64,000 bases of DNA, taken from assembly GCF_004137765.1 (NCBI RefSeq), contig NZ_NOIS01000002.1, forward strand, positions 1 to 64,000. Reading direction: 5' to 3'. This document shows, in pieces, positions 27,601 through 36,167 of this stretch (position 1 is the first letter of the stretch; each line of letters starts with the position of its first letter). The notes beneath the pieces were generated by a model. That model made no database searches. It was given only the letters and a program-made list of their open reading frames with translations, and was not told the DNA's origin. Source of the stretch: Rothia uropygialis. Its GTDB lineage: Bacteria; Actinomycetota; Actinomycetes; Actinomycetales; Micrococcaceae. The position numbers and the translations under genes are program-made.

Positions 27601-28298
27601 TGCTGGACGATGCAGGCGAGGTGGAGGGGGAGGAACCCTTTGTCCGAGAAGTTCAGGAAAAGCGCCTGACCAAGGCTCGTAATGACCTCAAAGCGCTGGG
27701 CAAGGTCAACCCTCTGGCACTCGAGGAATTCGCGGCCCTGGAGGAGCGCCACACGTACTTGGTGCAGCAGCTCGAGGACCTCAAAGCCTCGCGCGCGGAT
27801 CTCGAAGAGATCATTCGGGACGTGGACGATCACGTGAGGCAGGTTTTCACCCAGGCCTTCCACGACACCCAGGAGCAGTTCGTCCGCGTCTTCTCAACGC
27901 TTTTCCCGGGTGGCGAGGGAAAACTAGTCTTGACCGATCCGAGCGACATGCTGACGACGGGCATCGAGGTTCACGCCAAGCCGGCCGGCAAAAAGGTCAA
28001 AAGGTTGTCTCTGCTCTCGGGCGGCGAGCGCTCGTTGACAGCAATAGCGATGTTGGTTGCGATCTTCAAGGCTCGGCCGTCGCCGTTCTATGTGATGGAC
28101 GAGGTCGAGGCGGCTCTGGACGATCGTAATCTGGGGCGGCTTCTGACGATCCTCAAAGAGCTGCAGGTCAGTTCTCAGCTGATCATCATCACCCACCAGA
28201 AACGAACTATGGAGATCGCCGATGCCCTGTACGGCGTCTCGATGCGCGGCGACGGCATCACCCAGGTGATTTCGCAAAAACTCGCCGACTTGAGGTGA
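24687..28298 (+). CDS. smc: Chromosome segregation ATPase SMC
   Basis: 1203 residues, normal for SMC. N-terminal head with P-loop GPNGSGKSN (31-39) and the Q-loop region VIVGQGQLDRIL; two long coiled coils (about 170-500 and 660-1010) around a hinge near 510-660 (contains AVSTALGPVAEGLAL and GVVSLMLG); C-terminal head with ABC signature LLSGGERSLTAIAML (about 1108) and Walker B FYVMDEVEAALDD (about 1135). It works with ScpAB in chromosome compaction. Start GTG 24687 gives HLKTLTVKGFKSFA, the standard beginning. Next gene is convergent, 24 nt away. Confidence 0.97.
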   Translation: MHLKTLTVKGFKSFASATSFEFEPGVTAVVGPNGSGKSNVVDALSWVMGEQGAKSLRGGKMEDVIFAGTSGRAPLGRAHVSLTIDNADGALPIEYSEVTISRTLFRTGGSEYAINGNSCRLLDIQELLSDSGLGREMHVIVGQGQLDRILHATPEERRGFIEEASGVLKHRRRKEKTLRKLASMETNVSRLEDLTGEIGRQLTPLGRQAKVARRAQRIQHDVRDARARIYADDWVQASTALDTDADELQKIQEQLKAREAAHEDVSQRIAGLEAEASLVSPEVTRARDTWYALSQLRERFDSLTQLAQERLRTQSTPVGRAHLRDPERLQENADRIASDLEAADVALNEARARHEESGKLRLDREEEARTAEEHHANLLAAAAEQRENIASLRGKMATARSEHETLTARREEQEREVEAIRQRLEDYRIDLERQTEVSGPTEEDTSKASEASDAAHAATERSQTTLDAATAELNSVRREHDAARARVEALKESMPAADATEAILERFREQTTRVREQLAVDPEYAAAVSTALGPVAEGLALTETEDFGTILDEARAADLGVVSLMLGATSQVGNVGTKGLEAFGDYLRTLKSDGVVDVTWAPRAVAGGRLADEARSLLRRCALVPDARSAAQLRERFIDDAEHGVVPEAWRIVASDGTVVEEQQARGGSAEGASGLEISARIEAAQARVDELGRVYASAERAHREATEEHRRVHDEARAAREEFARISRESTASAAALSRARTLVSSTEEEAEQALRRLNELKAREPEVADRLKQAVGAVSAALELQDHDGGQALERAEKMRNEAADEAKAARSRETEALLGLRGAQGQIDQLKQRYDAALRTVASERAAHAEVERQEKQRKAKYAATSRVLAMIGTVRERIEASLNVSQDERERVQTRRAGIESRLAEGREEEKKIRDELDSTRSKVHSGELERATREAKLESLRETILDELSLTAETLVSDYGPHLPIPVLDDAGEVEGEEPFVREVQEKRLTKARNDLKALGKVNPLALEEFAALEERHTYLVQQLEDLKASRADLEEIIRDVDDHVRQVFTQAFHDTQEQFVRVFSTLFPGGEGKLVLTDPSDMLTTGIEVHAKPAGKKVKRLSLLSGGERSLTAIAMLVAIFKARPSPFYVMDEVEAALDDRNLGRLLTILKELQVSSQLIIITHQKRTMEIADALYGVSMRGDGITQVISQKLADLR

Positions 28299-28322
28299 TC
28301 GTCGCCGACGGGGGTGCGGTTC

Positions 28323-29618
28323 TCAGCCGGATTTCGGGAATGACGTGCGCGGGGTCAGGAAGAAGACGAGCGCTGCGATTCCGAGAAGCGCACCGGAGAT
28401 TCCGAAAGCCGGCCCGAAGCCCACTCGGTCCACGACTGCGCCGAGTATCACGGGTGCGATGATCTGCCCCACGTCGGCGCACGCCTGATACGTGGACATG
28501 ACGTTTCCACCCGATCGGCGCGATCCCACGACGTCAGTCAGGGTCGCTTGCATGGACGGGGTGTACAAGCCGGTGCTGAGCCCTGCCATGAGGCACAGGA
28601 TCCAAAAGACCCACGGCCCTTGAGAAAGACCGACGATCGCGGTGAGAACCGCCGAGAGGGACAGGCCGAGGACCAGCAGCGGCTTGCGTCCCCACCGGTC
28701 GGATAGCCCGCCGAAGACGATCTGGGCCAGCGCCGATCCTCCCGCGAAGATACCCAATGCGATACCGGCAATACTCGCCCCGGATCCGAAGCCTTGGGTC
28801 GGTGCCCCCACCGAAGCCGCCAGCCCGGTCGCCAACAGAGGAATGATGGCGACTCGCGCACCGAGATTGGCCCAGCCATGGGCGAAGCTTGTGAGGAGCA
28901 GCGAGCGATAGCTGCCGATGGACAGGGCTTCGGAGAATTTCATGGGCAGCAGGATGGAACCGGTGTCCGTGGTGGCTTCCGCGGGGCGTAGTTTCCACGC
29001 GGCGACCACGATGGCCAGAAACAGCGCGAGGGCGTAGATGATGAAGGGCGCCCTGAGACCCCACGTGGCCGTCAGGCTGCCGATGACGGGACCCATGATG
29101 CTTCCGAGCATGAACGAGGTCGCGTAGTACCCCGAGACCTTAGCTCGAATGGTCGGAGGGGCGAGTCGCGCGATCAGGCCCATCGCGGAGACGGAGAACA
29201 TGACTGAACCGATGCCGCCGAGCCCTCTCAGTATCACCAACATCGCATAGTTCGGAGCGAAAGCGGTGACGGCAGAGGACAATGCGACGACGGCCAGCCC
29301 TGTCAGATAGGTTCGGCGCTCACCGATACGGGACATGATGGGCCCCGCGGCAGGTGCCCAGGCGACCCGCATGAGGGCGAAAGCCGACATGACGGCTCCG
29401 GCTGCTGCGGCTCCTACACCGAATGATGTCGCAAATTGGGGCAGAACGGGAGCCACGACCCCGTACCCAGCGGCGATCACGAACGCGGCGACGACCAACA
29501 CCTTCAGGTCGGTAGGCACCGGAGGGCGGGGCAAAGATCGTCTGGCACTTTCGCGGATGCTCTCGCCACCGGTGGGCCCATCAATATGGGGTTCGCTTTC
29601 GGGAGGTTCGGCAGTCAC
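28323..29618 (-). CDS. MFS transporter
   Basis: About 431 residues from GTG 29618, which has AAGG 7 nt upstream. Twelve helices; motif A region GPIMSRIGERRTYLTGLAVVAL after helix 2 and a second copy GLSDRWGRKPLLVLGLSL after helix 8. It is a major facilitator, drug-resistance-like. It is found between smc and ftsY in related actinobacteria, so it belongs to the core. It runs toward smc and away from ftsY. Confidence 0.88.
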   Translation of the reverse strand: MTAEPPESEPHIDGPTGGESIRESARRSLPRPPVPTDLKVLVVAAFVIAAGYGVVAPVLPQFATSFGVGAAAAGAVMSAFALMRVAWAPAAGPIMSRIGERRTYLTGLAVVALSSAVTAFAPNYAMLVILRGLGGIGSVMFSVSAMGLIARLAPPTIRAKVSGYYATSFMLGSIMGPVIGSLTATWGLRAPFIIYALALFLAIVVAAWKLRPAEATTDTGSILLPMKFSEALSIGSYRSLLLTSFAHGWANLGARVAIIPLLATGLAASVGAPTQGFGSGASIAGIALGIFAGGSALAQIVFGGLSDRWGRKPLLVLGLSLSAVLTAIVGLSQGPWVFWILCLMAGLSTGLYTPSMQATLTDVVGSRRSGGNVMSTYQACADVGQIIAPVILGAVVDRVGFGPAFGISGALLGIAALVFFLTPRTSFPKSG

Positions 29619-29712
29619 GGAAAGCACCTTACCCGTAGCGGAATCTCCGGGCGAACGGGAAACCGTCCACAAGCCGCTGCCTGGATGCGGCGGCATGTGG
29701 CAAGCTGGAAAC

Positions 29713-30816
29713 GTGAACGACACACTGATCCTGATCCTGTACATTTTGGCCGGCGTCGTGGTCCTCGGCGGCCTGGCTTTCGTGTTTCTCAAGGGCCCGA
29801 AGGCGCCCAGGGGCGGCTACCCCGAAACCCGGGACAAGGACGACGCGGCACCTCCCGTCGAGGAAGAAGCCCGGCCGCAGTACGAGACTCCCGCACCGGT
29901 CGCCGGACGGCTCCAAAGGCTTCGCGCCCGTCTGGCCCGATCCAACTCGATGCTCGGCAAAGGCCTGCTCGCCTTGTTGTCGAGTGAGAAAATCGACCAG
30001 GACGTCTGGGACGAAATCGAGGAAACCCTCCTCATGGCCGATCTCGGCTCGGAACCGTCGCAGCGGTTGGTCGAAGCCCTGCAAACCCGTGTCCGCATCG
30101 AAGGCACGGATGATCCGTCCCGCGTCAAAACCATGTTGCGCGAGGAATTGCTTAAAATCGTCGACCCCACCATGGACCGTGAGCTCGGCCTCGACGGCAG
30201 TGGGGACAACCCCGGCGTGGTCCTCGTCGTCGGCGTCAACGGCGTCGGCAAAACCACGACAGTCGGCAAGCTCGCCCGTGTGATGGTCGCCGAGGAGAAG
30301 ACCCTATTACTCGGGGCAGCCGATACGTTCCGTGCTGCCGCGGCAGACCAGCTCGAGACCTGGGGGAAACGCGTCGGCGTCGACACCGTCCGCTCGCAGA
30401 CCGAGGGCGCGGACCCTGCCTCGGTGGCCTTCGAATCGGCCAGCGAGGCCAAGAAGCGCGGCGTCGATACGCTGATGGTCGATACCGCGGGGCGCTTGCA
30501 GAACAAGGCAGGGCTCATGGACCAGCTCGGAAAGGTCAAGCGCGTCGTCGAAAAGGTGTCGCCTGTTACCGAGGTCCTGCTTGTGATTGACGCCACGACC
30601 GGTCAGAACGGGATGGTCCAAGCGAAAGTCTTCGCCGAGGTCGTGAATATCACCGGGATCGTACTGACCAAATTGGACGGTACCGCCAAGGGCGGAATCG
30701 TCGTGGCGATCCAGAACGAGCTTGGTGTGCCTGTCAAACTTGTCGGTCTCGGGGAGGGGCCGGACGATTTGGCGCCCTTCGATCCTGAGGGCTTCGTCGA
30801 AGCGCTCATCGACTGA
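29713..30816 (+). CDS. ftsY: Signal recognition particle receptor FtsY
   Basis: 367 residues. Begins with one membrane helix ([20 protein letters not shown]), then an acidic/basic linker and the SRP NG domain: [18 protein letters not shown] (G1), [25 protein letters not shown] (G3), [10 protein letters not shown] (G4). It docks the Ffh-ribosome complex at the membrane. GTG 29713 is chosen because the hydrophobic anchor follows at once; ATG 29695 would add six residues. Terminator follows at 30852. Confidence 0.96.
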   Translation: MNDTLILILYILAGVVVLGGLAFVFLKGPKAPRGGYPETRDKDDAAPPVEEEARPQYETPAPVAGRLQRLRARLARSNSMLGKGLLALLSSEKIDQDVWDEIEETLLMADLGSEPSQRLVEALQTRVRIEGTDDPSRVKTMLREELLKIVDPTMDRELGLDGSGDNPGVVLVVGVNGVGKTTTVGKLARVMVAEEKTLLLGAADTFRAAAADQLETWGKRVGVDTVRSQTEGADPASVAFESASEAKKRGVDTLMVDTAGRLQNKAGLMDQLGKVKRVVEKVSPVTEVLLVIDATTGQNGMVQAKVFAEVVNITGIVLTKLDGTAKGGIVVAIQNELGVPVKLVGLGEGPDDLAPFDPEGFVEALID

Positions 30817-30851
30817 AAAACAGTCACGTCGTCACCTCGTGACGGTGCGAT

Positions 30852-30890
30852 GGCCCGGCGGAACCGCAAACGTGCGGCATCGGCCGGGCC
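30852..30890 (+). terminator. Intrinsic terminator of ftsY
   Basis: GGCCCGGC (30852-30859) pairs with GCCGGGCC (30883-30890), with an inner CCGC/GCGG stem, followed by TTTCGTC. Confidence 0.7.
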
Positions 30891-30946
30891 TTTCGTCATC
30901 TGCGCGAAACACGATGAAATGAGCTGGAAACCTCCGGGACCCTGCC

Positions 30947-30962
30947 GTTACACCTTCGAAAC
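30947..30962 (+). promoter_or_regulatory. GlnR box upstream of amt
   Basis: GTTACaccttcGAAAC fits the actinobacterial GlnR consensus gTnAC-n6-GnAAC exactly. A weaker site (GAAACacgatgAAATG, 30905-30920) lies about 42 bp upstream. It predicts nitrogen control of amt-glnB, the classical GlnR target. Confidence 0.65.
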
Positions 30963-31063
30963 TCGGCGTGAAGGAAGCCGAAACACAACGAGTGGACACT
31001 GATTCTTGTACCAATCAGCCGAGGATCCGCATCCTGGATCCCACTCGCGAAAGGGAAACGGCC

Positions 31064-32323
31064 GTGGACCAATTGACAGCAAACGACGTGTGGACCGTTA
31101 TCGCCGCCGCACTCGTCCTGCTGATGACGCCGGGCCTTGCGTTCTTCTACGGAGGCATGACCCGGGTCAAAGCAGCGCTCAACATGATGATGATGAGCTT
31201 CATCTCCATCGGGCTGGTGGGTGTCGTCTGGGTTCTGTGGGGAGCCTCGATGTCCAGCGGGAAGAACATGATCCCGGGCATCGTCGGCAACCCGTTCACG
31301 GATTTCGGGCTCGGCGCCTCACTGGACTCCGGGGAACTCATGGCCGCTGGATTCTCCGCGACTTTCGCGATCATCACGGTCGCCCTCATCTCGGGTGCGA
31401 TCGCTGACCGAGCAAAATTCGGAACCTGGTGTGTATTCGTTCCTCTCTGGATCACCCTCGTCTACGCGCCCTTGGCCTTCATGGTCTGGGCCGACGGCGG
31501 ACTCTTCACCGCGGACGGAGCGATCGGTTCCGTTCTGGGTGAGGCGATCGACTTCGCCGGGGGACTGGTGGTTCACATCAACGCCGGCGTCGCGGGCCTT
31601 GTCCTGTGCCTCATCCTTGGCGTACGCCGAGGATTCGGGAAGGACCCCAACCAGCGACCGCATAACCTGCCCTTCGTCATGCTGGGTGCGGCGTTGCTCT
31701 GGTTCGGGTGGTTCGGTTTCAACGCGGGCGCAGCGGCCGATTCCACTCAGGCCGGATTGATATGGATCAACACCCTGGTATGCCCCGCAGCCGCAATGCT
31801 CGGGTGGCTGCTCGTGGAGCGTCTGAGGGACGGTCATGCGACGTCGCTCGGTTCCGCATCCGGGATCGTTGCCGGGCTCGTGGCCATCACTCCGGCATGT
31901 GCGAATGTCGATCCCGGTTGGACGATTGTGCTCGGATTCATCGCGGGAATGGCATGCGCTCTGGCGGTCGGGCTGAAGTACCGCTTCGGCTACGACGACT
32001 CATTGGACGTCGTAGGAGTTCACCTCGTCGCCGGAATCATCGGCACCGTCTCCCTCGGGTTCATTGCAACACCGTCGACCGGAAATGCGGGTTGGTTCTA
32101 CGGGGGCGGTGTAGACCAACTCATCGCCCAAGTGGTCGCTACCGTCATCACCGTCGCCTACACGGCGATCATGACCTTCGTGATCGCCATAGTCCTGAAG
32201 AAGACCATTGGCTTCCGGGTCAGTGAAGAAGAGGAAGTTCAAGGCATTGACCTGGCATCCCACGCCGAGACGGCATACGCCTTTGTTTCCGGAACGTCCG
32301 GGCAGATTGGGGTTCGCGGCTGA
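31064..32323 (+). CDS. amt: Ammonium transporter Amt
   Basis: 419 residues, eleven helices expected. Signatures: LLMTPGLAFFYGGMTRVKAALNMMM, DFAGGLVVHINAGVAGL (first conserved His), LLWFGWFGFNAG, and VVGVHLVAGIIGT (second His). It moves ammonium/ammonia across the membrane. GTG 31064 is preceded by AAAGGGA. It forms an operon with glnB, whose product plugs Amt channels. Confidence 0.96.
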   Translation: MDQLTANDVWTVIAAALVLLMTPGLAFFYGGMTRVKAALNMMMMSFISIGLVGVVWVLWGASMSSGKNMIPGIVGNPFTDFGLGASLDSGELMAAGFSATFAIITVALISGAIADRAKFGTWCVFVPLWITLVYAPLAFMVWADGGLFTADGAIGSVLGEAIDFAGGLVVHINAGVAGLVLCLILGVRRGFGKDPNQRPHNLPFVMLGAALLWFGWFGFNAGAAADSTQAGLIWINTLVCPAAAMLGWLLVERLRDGHATSLGSASGIVAGLVAITPACANVDPGWTIVLGFIAGMACALAVGLKYRFGYDDSLDVVGVHLVAGIIGTVSLGFIATPSTGNAGWFYGGGVDQLIAQVVATVITVAYTAIMTFVIAIVLKKTIGFRVSEEEEVQGIDLASHAETAYAFVSGTSGQIGVRG

Positions 32324-32382
32324 CCAGCCGTCGCTGCCGAAGCACCATCTCATGCCGCCAGGGCATCTACTGAAAGGCACAC

Positions 32383-32721
32383 ATGAAACTCGTCACGGCA
32401 ACTGTCCGCCCGGAGCAATACGAATCCGTCAAGGAAGCACTCGAAGCATTCGGGATACACGGCATGACCGTCTCCGAAACCGCAGGATACGGCCGACAAA
32501 AGGGCCACACCGAGGTCTATCGCGGCGCCGAATACACCGTGGATCTTTTGCCCAAGGTCAGGCTGGAAATCCTGGCGACGGAGCAGCAAGCCATCGACGT
32601 CGTTGAGGTCATCGTGTCCTCGGCCAATACCGGGACCGCGGGGGACGGGAAAGTCTGGATCCAATCCATCGAAGAGATCGTTCGAGTCCGCACGGGAGAA
32701 CGTGGGGAGCAAGCGATCTGA
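32383..32721 (+). CDS. glnB: Nitrogen regulatory protein PII (GlnB/GlnK)
   Basis: 112 residues, the usual PII length. MKLVTATVRPEQYESVKEAL at the N-terminus; the T-loop GYGRQKGHTEVYRGAEYTVD has the Tyr that is uridylylated or adenylylated; VWIQSIEEIVRVRTGERGEQA at the C-terminus is the ATP/2-oxoglutarate site. It senses nitrogen and controls Amt. No glnD-type modifying enzyme follows, as it does in many actinobacteria; the next gene is ffh. Confidence 0.95.
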   Translation: MKLVTATVRPEQYESVKEALEAFGIHGMTVSETAGYGRQKGHTEVYRGAEYTVDLLPKVRLEILATEQQAIDVVEVIVSSANTGTAGDGKVWIQSIEEIVRVRTGERGEQAI

Positions 32722-32898
32722 AACACTGCGGCGGCTAGGCGGACGGACAGTTCGCGGTGTGGAAACTATGCCGCGGGGCGAGGAGACCGGTGCTAGTCTT
32801 GTAAGCCGACCGACCAACCGAGGCCGGCGGTGTCCCGCGGACACCGCTCCCGGAGACCACAGCACCGAAACGACTGCACCGAAAGTAGACCACTTCAC

Positions 32899-34476
32899 GT
32901 GTTCAATTCTCTGTCCGACCGCCTAGCATCGACCTTCAAGAACCTGCGCGGCAAAGGCCGCCTCTCCGAAGCCGACGTCGATGCCACCGTCCGCGAAATC
33001 CGGCGTGCCCTTCTTGATGCCGACGTCGCGGTACCGGTGGTGCGCGCATTCGCGGCCTCGATCAAGGAGCGAGCAACCGGCAGCGAAGTCTCGGAAGCTC
33101 TCAACCCCGCTCAACAGGTCGTCAAGATCGTCAACGAAGAGCTTCAGGGTATTCTCGGTGGCGAGACCCGTCGCATCAACATGGCCAAGACCGGTCCGAC
33201 GATCATCATGCTGGCCGGTCTCCAAGGCTCCGGCAAGACCACTTTCGCCGGAAAGCTCGGCAAATGGCTCACCGCCCAAGGTCACAAGCCCATGCTCGTT
33301 GCCTCCGACCTCCAACGCCCCAACGCGGTCACGCAGCTCAAGGTCGTGGGCGAACGCGCAGGCGTCCCGGTCTTTGCTCCGCACCCCGGCACCACGAGCG
33401 AGTTCGACGACCCCACGGGGGACCCGGTCCAGGTGGCCCGCGACGGCGTGACGACCGCGCGCGCCAAGCTGCACGATGTCGTCATTGTCGATACCGCTGG
33501 CCGACTCGGCGTGGACCAGGAACTCATGAAGCAGGCGCGCGACATTCGCGACGCGATCGTGCCGAATGAAGTCCTTTTCGTCATCGACGCGATGATCGGA
33601 CAGGACGCGGTCAATACCGCGCTCGCCTTCAACGAGGGCGTGGACTTCACCGGTGTGGTGCTGTCCAAGCTCGACGGCGATGCTCGAGGCGGCGCTGCCC
33701 TGTCGGTTGCCTCAGTGACCGGCAAGCCCATCATGTTCGCCTCGACCGGCGAGAACGTCGGGGACATCGAGCAGTTCCACCCGGATCGCATGGCCAGCCG
33801 CATCCTGGACATGGGCGACGTGCTGACCTTGATCGAACAGGCGGAAGCCAGTTGGGACAAGGCCGAGGCCGACAGAATGGCCAAGAAGTTCCAGGATCGT
33901 GAGGACTTCACGTTCGAAGACTTCCTGTCCCAGATGCAGCAGATCCGCAAAATGGGATCGATGAAAAAGATGCTGATGATGATGCCGGGCGCTGCCCAGA
34001 TGCGTCAGCAGCTGGAGAATTTCGACGACCGCGAAATTGATCGGGTCGAGGCCATCGTCCGGTCGATGACTCCGCATGAAAGAGTTGCGCCCAAGATCAT
34101 CAACGGTTCCCGCCGTGCCCGTATTGCGCGCGGTTCCGGCGTGACCGTTTCCGAAGTCAATCAGCTCATGGAACGGTTCTCTCAGGCCCAAAAACTCATG
34201 AAGCGCATGGCTTCCGGCCAGGGTGTTCCCGGGATGCCGGGTGGTATGCCCGGTATGGGCGGATCGGGTGGCCCCAAGAAGAACCGCAAGGCCGTCAAGG
34301 GCAAGAACGCGAAAAAGGGACGTTCGGGGAACCCAGCCAAGCGCGAGGCAGAGCTCAAGGGTCAGGCGCAGAAGCCTGCTCAGAAGAACGGCTCGAGTTT
34401 CGGGAAACAAGAGGATTTCGACATGGACTCCATGAATTTGCCCAAGGGCTTTGAGAAATTCCTCGGGGACAAGTAG
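32899..34476 (+). CDS. ffh: Signal recognition particle protein Ffh
   Basis: 525 residues. N domain (FNSLSDRLASTFKNLRGKGRLSE), G domain with GLQGSGKTTFAGKLGKWL, DLQRPNAVTQL, DTAGRLGVDQEL and SKLDGDARGGAAL, then the methionine-rich M domain with FLSQMQQIRKMGSMKKMLMM and RIARGSGVTVSEVNQLMERF that binds 4.5S RNA. A Gly/Met-rich and Lys-rich tail follows. GTG 32899 is preceded by only a weak RBS. Partner of FtsY in co-translational membrane targeting. The promoter region before it contains TAGTCT near 32793. Confidence 0.96.
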   Translation: MFNSLSDRLASTFKNLRGKGRLSEADVDATVREIRRALLDADVAVPVVRAFAASIKERATGSEVSEALNPAQQVVKIVNEELQGILGGETRRINMAKTGPTIIMLAGLQGSGKTTFAGKLGKWLTAQGHKPMLVASDLQRPNAVTQLKVVGERAGVPVFAPHPGTTSEFDDPTGDPVQVARDGVTTARAKLHDVVIVDTAGRLGVDQELMKQARDIRDAIVPNEVLFVIDAMIGQDAVNTALAFNEGVDFTGVVLSKLDGDARGGAALSVASVTGKPIMFASTGENVGDIEQFHPDRMASRILDMGDVLTLIEQAEASWDKAEADRMAKKFQDREDFTFEDFLSQMQQIRKMGSMKKMLMMMPGAAQMRQQLENFDDREIDRVEAIVRSMTPHERVAPKIINGSRRARIARGSGVTVSEVNQLMERFSQAQKLMKRMASGQGVPGMPGGMPGMGGSGGPKKNRKAVKGKNAKKGRSGNPAKREAELKGQAQKPAQKNGSSFGKQEDFDMDSMNLPKGFEKFLGDK

Positions 34477-34486
34477 ACCTGTAAAT

Positions 34487-34978
34487 ATGGCTGATACGTA
34501 CTTGTCCGATGAAGACTTCCGCGCGTTCGTCGCCTCGCTTCCGCGTCGGCGCCTTGCCGCCGGTGCACTGATCACGGACGAGTTGGATCGATTGCTGATC
34601 GTCAAGCCGAATTACAAAGACGGCTGGTCTTTGCCCGGGGGCACGGTTGAAGCAGGCGAATCTCCGCAGGAAGGATGTTTCCGGGAAGTTCTCGAGGAAG
34701 TGGGCCTGGAACTTCCCTGGGGCAGAATGCTTCTTCTCTTCCACGGTCTGAACATGGGCGACTGGGGAGATTCGGCATATTTCATCTATGATGGCGGCGT
34801 CGTCTCCTCCGACGCACCCATTGAACTGCAAGAAGAAGAGTTGACGGAATACAAGTTCGTTGAATTCAACGCGTTAGATTCCTATCTCAGCGGCGGTTTC
34901 TCCGAACGACTGCGGCAAGCGCATTCGGTTCGAGGAACCGAGGCCGTCATCGAACTCAGCTCGAACCAATGGAATTAA
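34487..34978 (+). CDS. NUDIX hydrolase
   Basis: 163 residues. The Nudix box GGTVEAGESPQEGCFREVLEEVGLEL is complete. It is an Mg-dependent nucleoside-diphosphate-X hydrolase of unknown substrate. ATG 34487 is 10 nt downstream of the ffh stop, so it can be read through from ffh. Confidence 0.9.
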   Translation: MADTYLSDEDFRAFVASLPRRRLAAGALITDELDRLLIVKPNYKDGWSLPGGTVEAGESPQEGCFREVLEEVGLELPWGRMLLLFHGLNMGDWGDSAYFIYDGGVVSSDAPIELQEEELTEYKFVEFNALDSYLSGGFSERLRQAHSVRGTEAVIELSSNQWN

Positions 34979-35055
34979 GCTCGGATTCTCGGGCCACCGG
35001 TCCGGAATCGCGGGTACCGTGAAAAGCATCAACGATACGTAAGGACAGGCGCAAC

Positions 35056-36159
35056 GTGACCGACGACCATCGCACTGACCGGACCCCGAACCAGGACGGA
35101 ATCTCCTGGCAGTGGGTCCCCGTGCGCTTGGATCTTCATCGACGACTGACCGAGACCCCGGAAGGCGGCGTCGTTGTGACCGGCGCCGGAGCAGATGCCG
35201 AGCGCGAGCGGATTCTGAAGCTCATTCGCGAACAGTCCGTTCCCGCGTTGTACACGACCGGCGATCACAACCTGCGACTCATGGTGCCTGTTCATATTCG
35301 CGGGGAGATTACTCACGTGGCCCGAGCAGATGAACACGGTCAGCTGAGTCTGGGCGGGGAATTGGGGGAGTTCATGGAAACGATCCTGGCCTTCCCGGGA
35401 CTGGAATACGCGTCCTGGCAGACCGGCGACGGTATAACCCACACGCCAAGCGCAGTCGGAATGTTCGAGGCATCGTCGCGGACTCTTCGGCAAGCCATCC
35501 GCTCGATACGCCCTGAAGGCTGGTTCGAGGTTGCCTCATCAGGAGAGCGCTGGGTCGTCGTGACCTGTGAATATTATGAAGACCTGCTCAGCCTCGTCGA
35601 CGAATTGCCTCGGCGTGCGGTCGTCCTGGACACGGACGGAGAGCACCGGGCCGCGACATTCTGCCCGACCCGCGGAGAGCCCATCACCCTTTCGTGGGGT
35701 CCGGTCCGCGGGGCGGTTTTCACCTATCCCTCCGATTCGCCCGCTGGGGCACTTCAGTCGGAGATCGCGGGACAGGAAGAGATCGAGGTCCGCGACGCGG
35801 CTCGGACCCGAGCCGTCGACAACCTGACGGAAGCCTTCGGGCTCGATCCTGTCGGCTCACGACGCCTCGAAAAGTACGCCGCCGACGACAACGGGCGGTA
35901 CGCTCCGGAATCTGTCCTGCAGCTCCTGGGCCTGTCCGACTTGCCCGCCAAGATCATCGACGGCCGTAAATCCATGTCCGATCAGCCCGGATACGAGAAA
36001 TTCGATCCGGCGGACGACGGCTCCGGCCAAAGTTCGGACCCGAAGTCGGATCTGGAGGTCGCCTTGCGTCTGAGCAATTCCGTCAAACGCGGCGGCTGGG
36101 CCATCGCCACCGCGGCGGGAGTGGGTCTCGGGGCCTGGATTCTTCGACGCAAGAAGTAG
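35056..36159 (+). CDS. Uncharacterised protein with C-terminal membrane anchor
   Basis: 367 residues, family not recognised. Most is soluble and acidic, with strands such as RWVVVTCEYYEDLLSLVDELPRRAVVLDTDG and FCPTRGEPITLSWGPVRGAVFTYP. The last 30 residues are SVKRGGWAIATAAGVGLGAWILRRKK: one short helix followed by a basic end, a tail-anchor design with the body in the cytosol. GTG 35056 has AAGGA 11 nt upstream. It precedes a two-component system by 8 nt and may be co-transcribed with it. Confidence 0.65.
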   Translation: MTDDHRTDRTPNQDGISWQWVPVRLDLHRRLTETPEGGVVVTGAGADAERERILKLIREQSVPALYTTGDHNLRLMVPVHIRGEITHVARADEHGQLSLGGELGEFMETILAFPGLEYASWQTGDGITHTPSAVGMFEASSRTLRQAIRSIRPEGWFEVASSGERWVVVTCEYYEDLLSLVDELPRRAVVLDTDGEHRAATFCPTRGEPITLSWGPVRGAVFTYPSDSPAGALQSEIAGQEEIEVRDAARTRAVDNLTEAFGLDPVGSRRLEKYAADDNGRYAPESVLQLLGLSDLPAKIIDGRKSMSDQPGYEKFDPADDGSGQSSDPKSDLEVALRLSNSVKRGGWAIATAAGVGLGAWILRRKK

Positions 36160-36167
36160 GCACCGCG

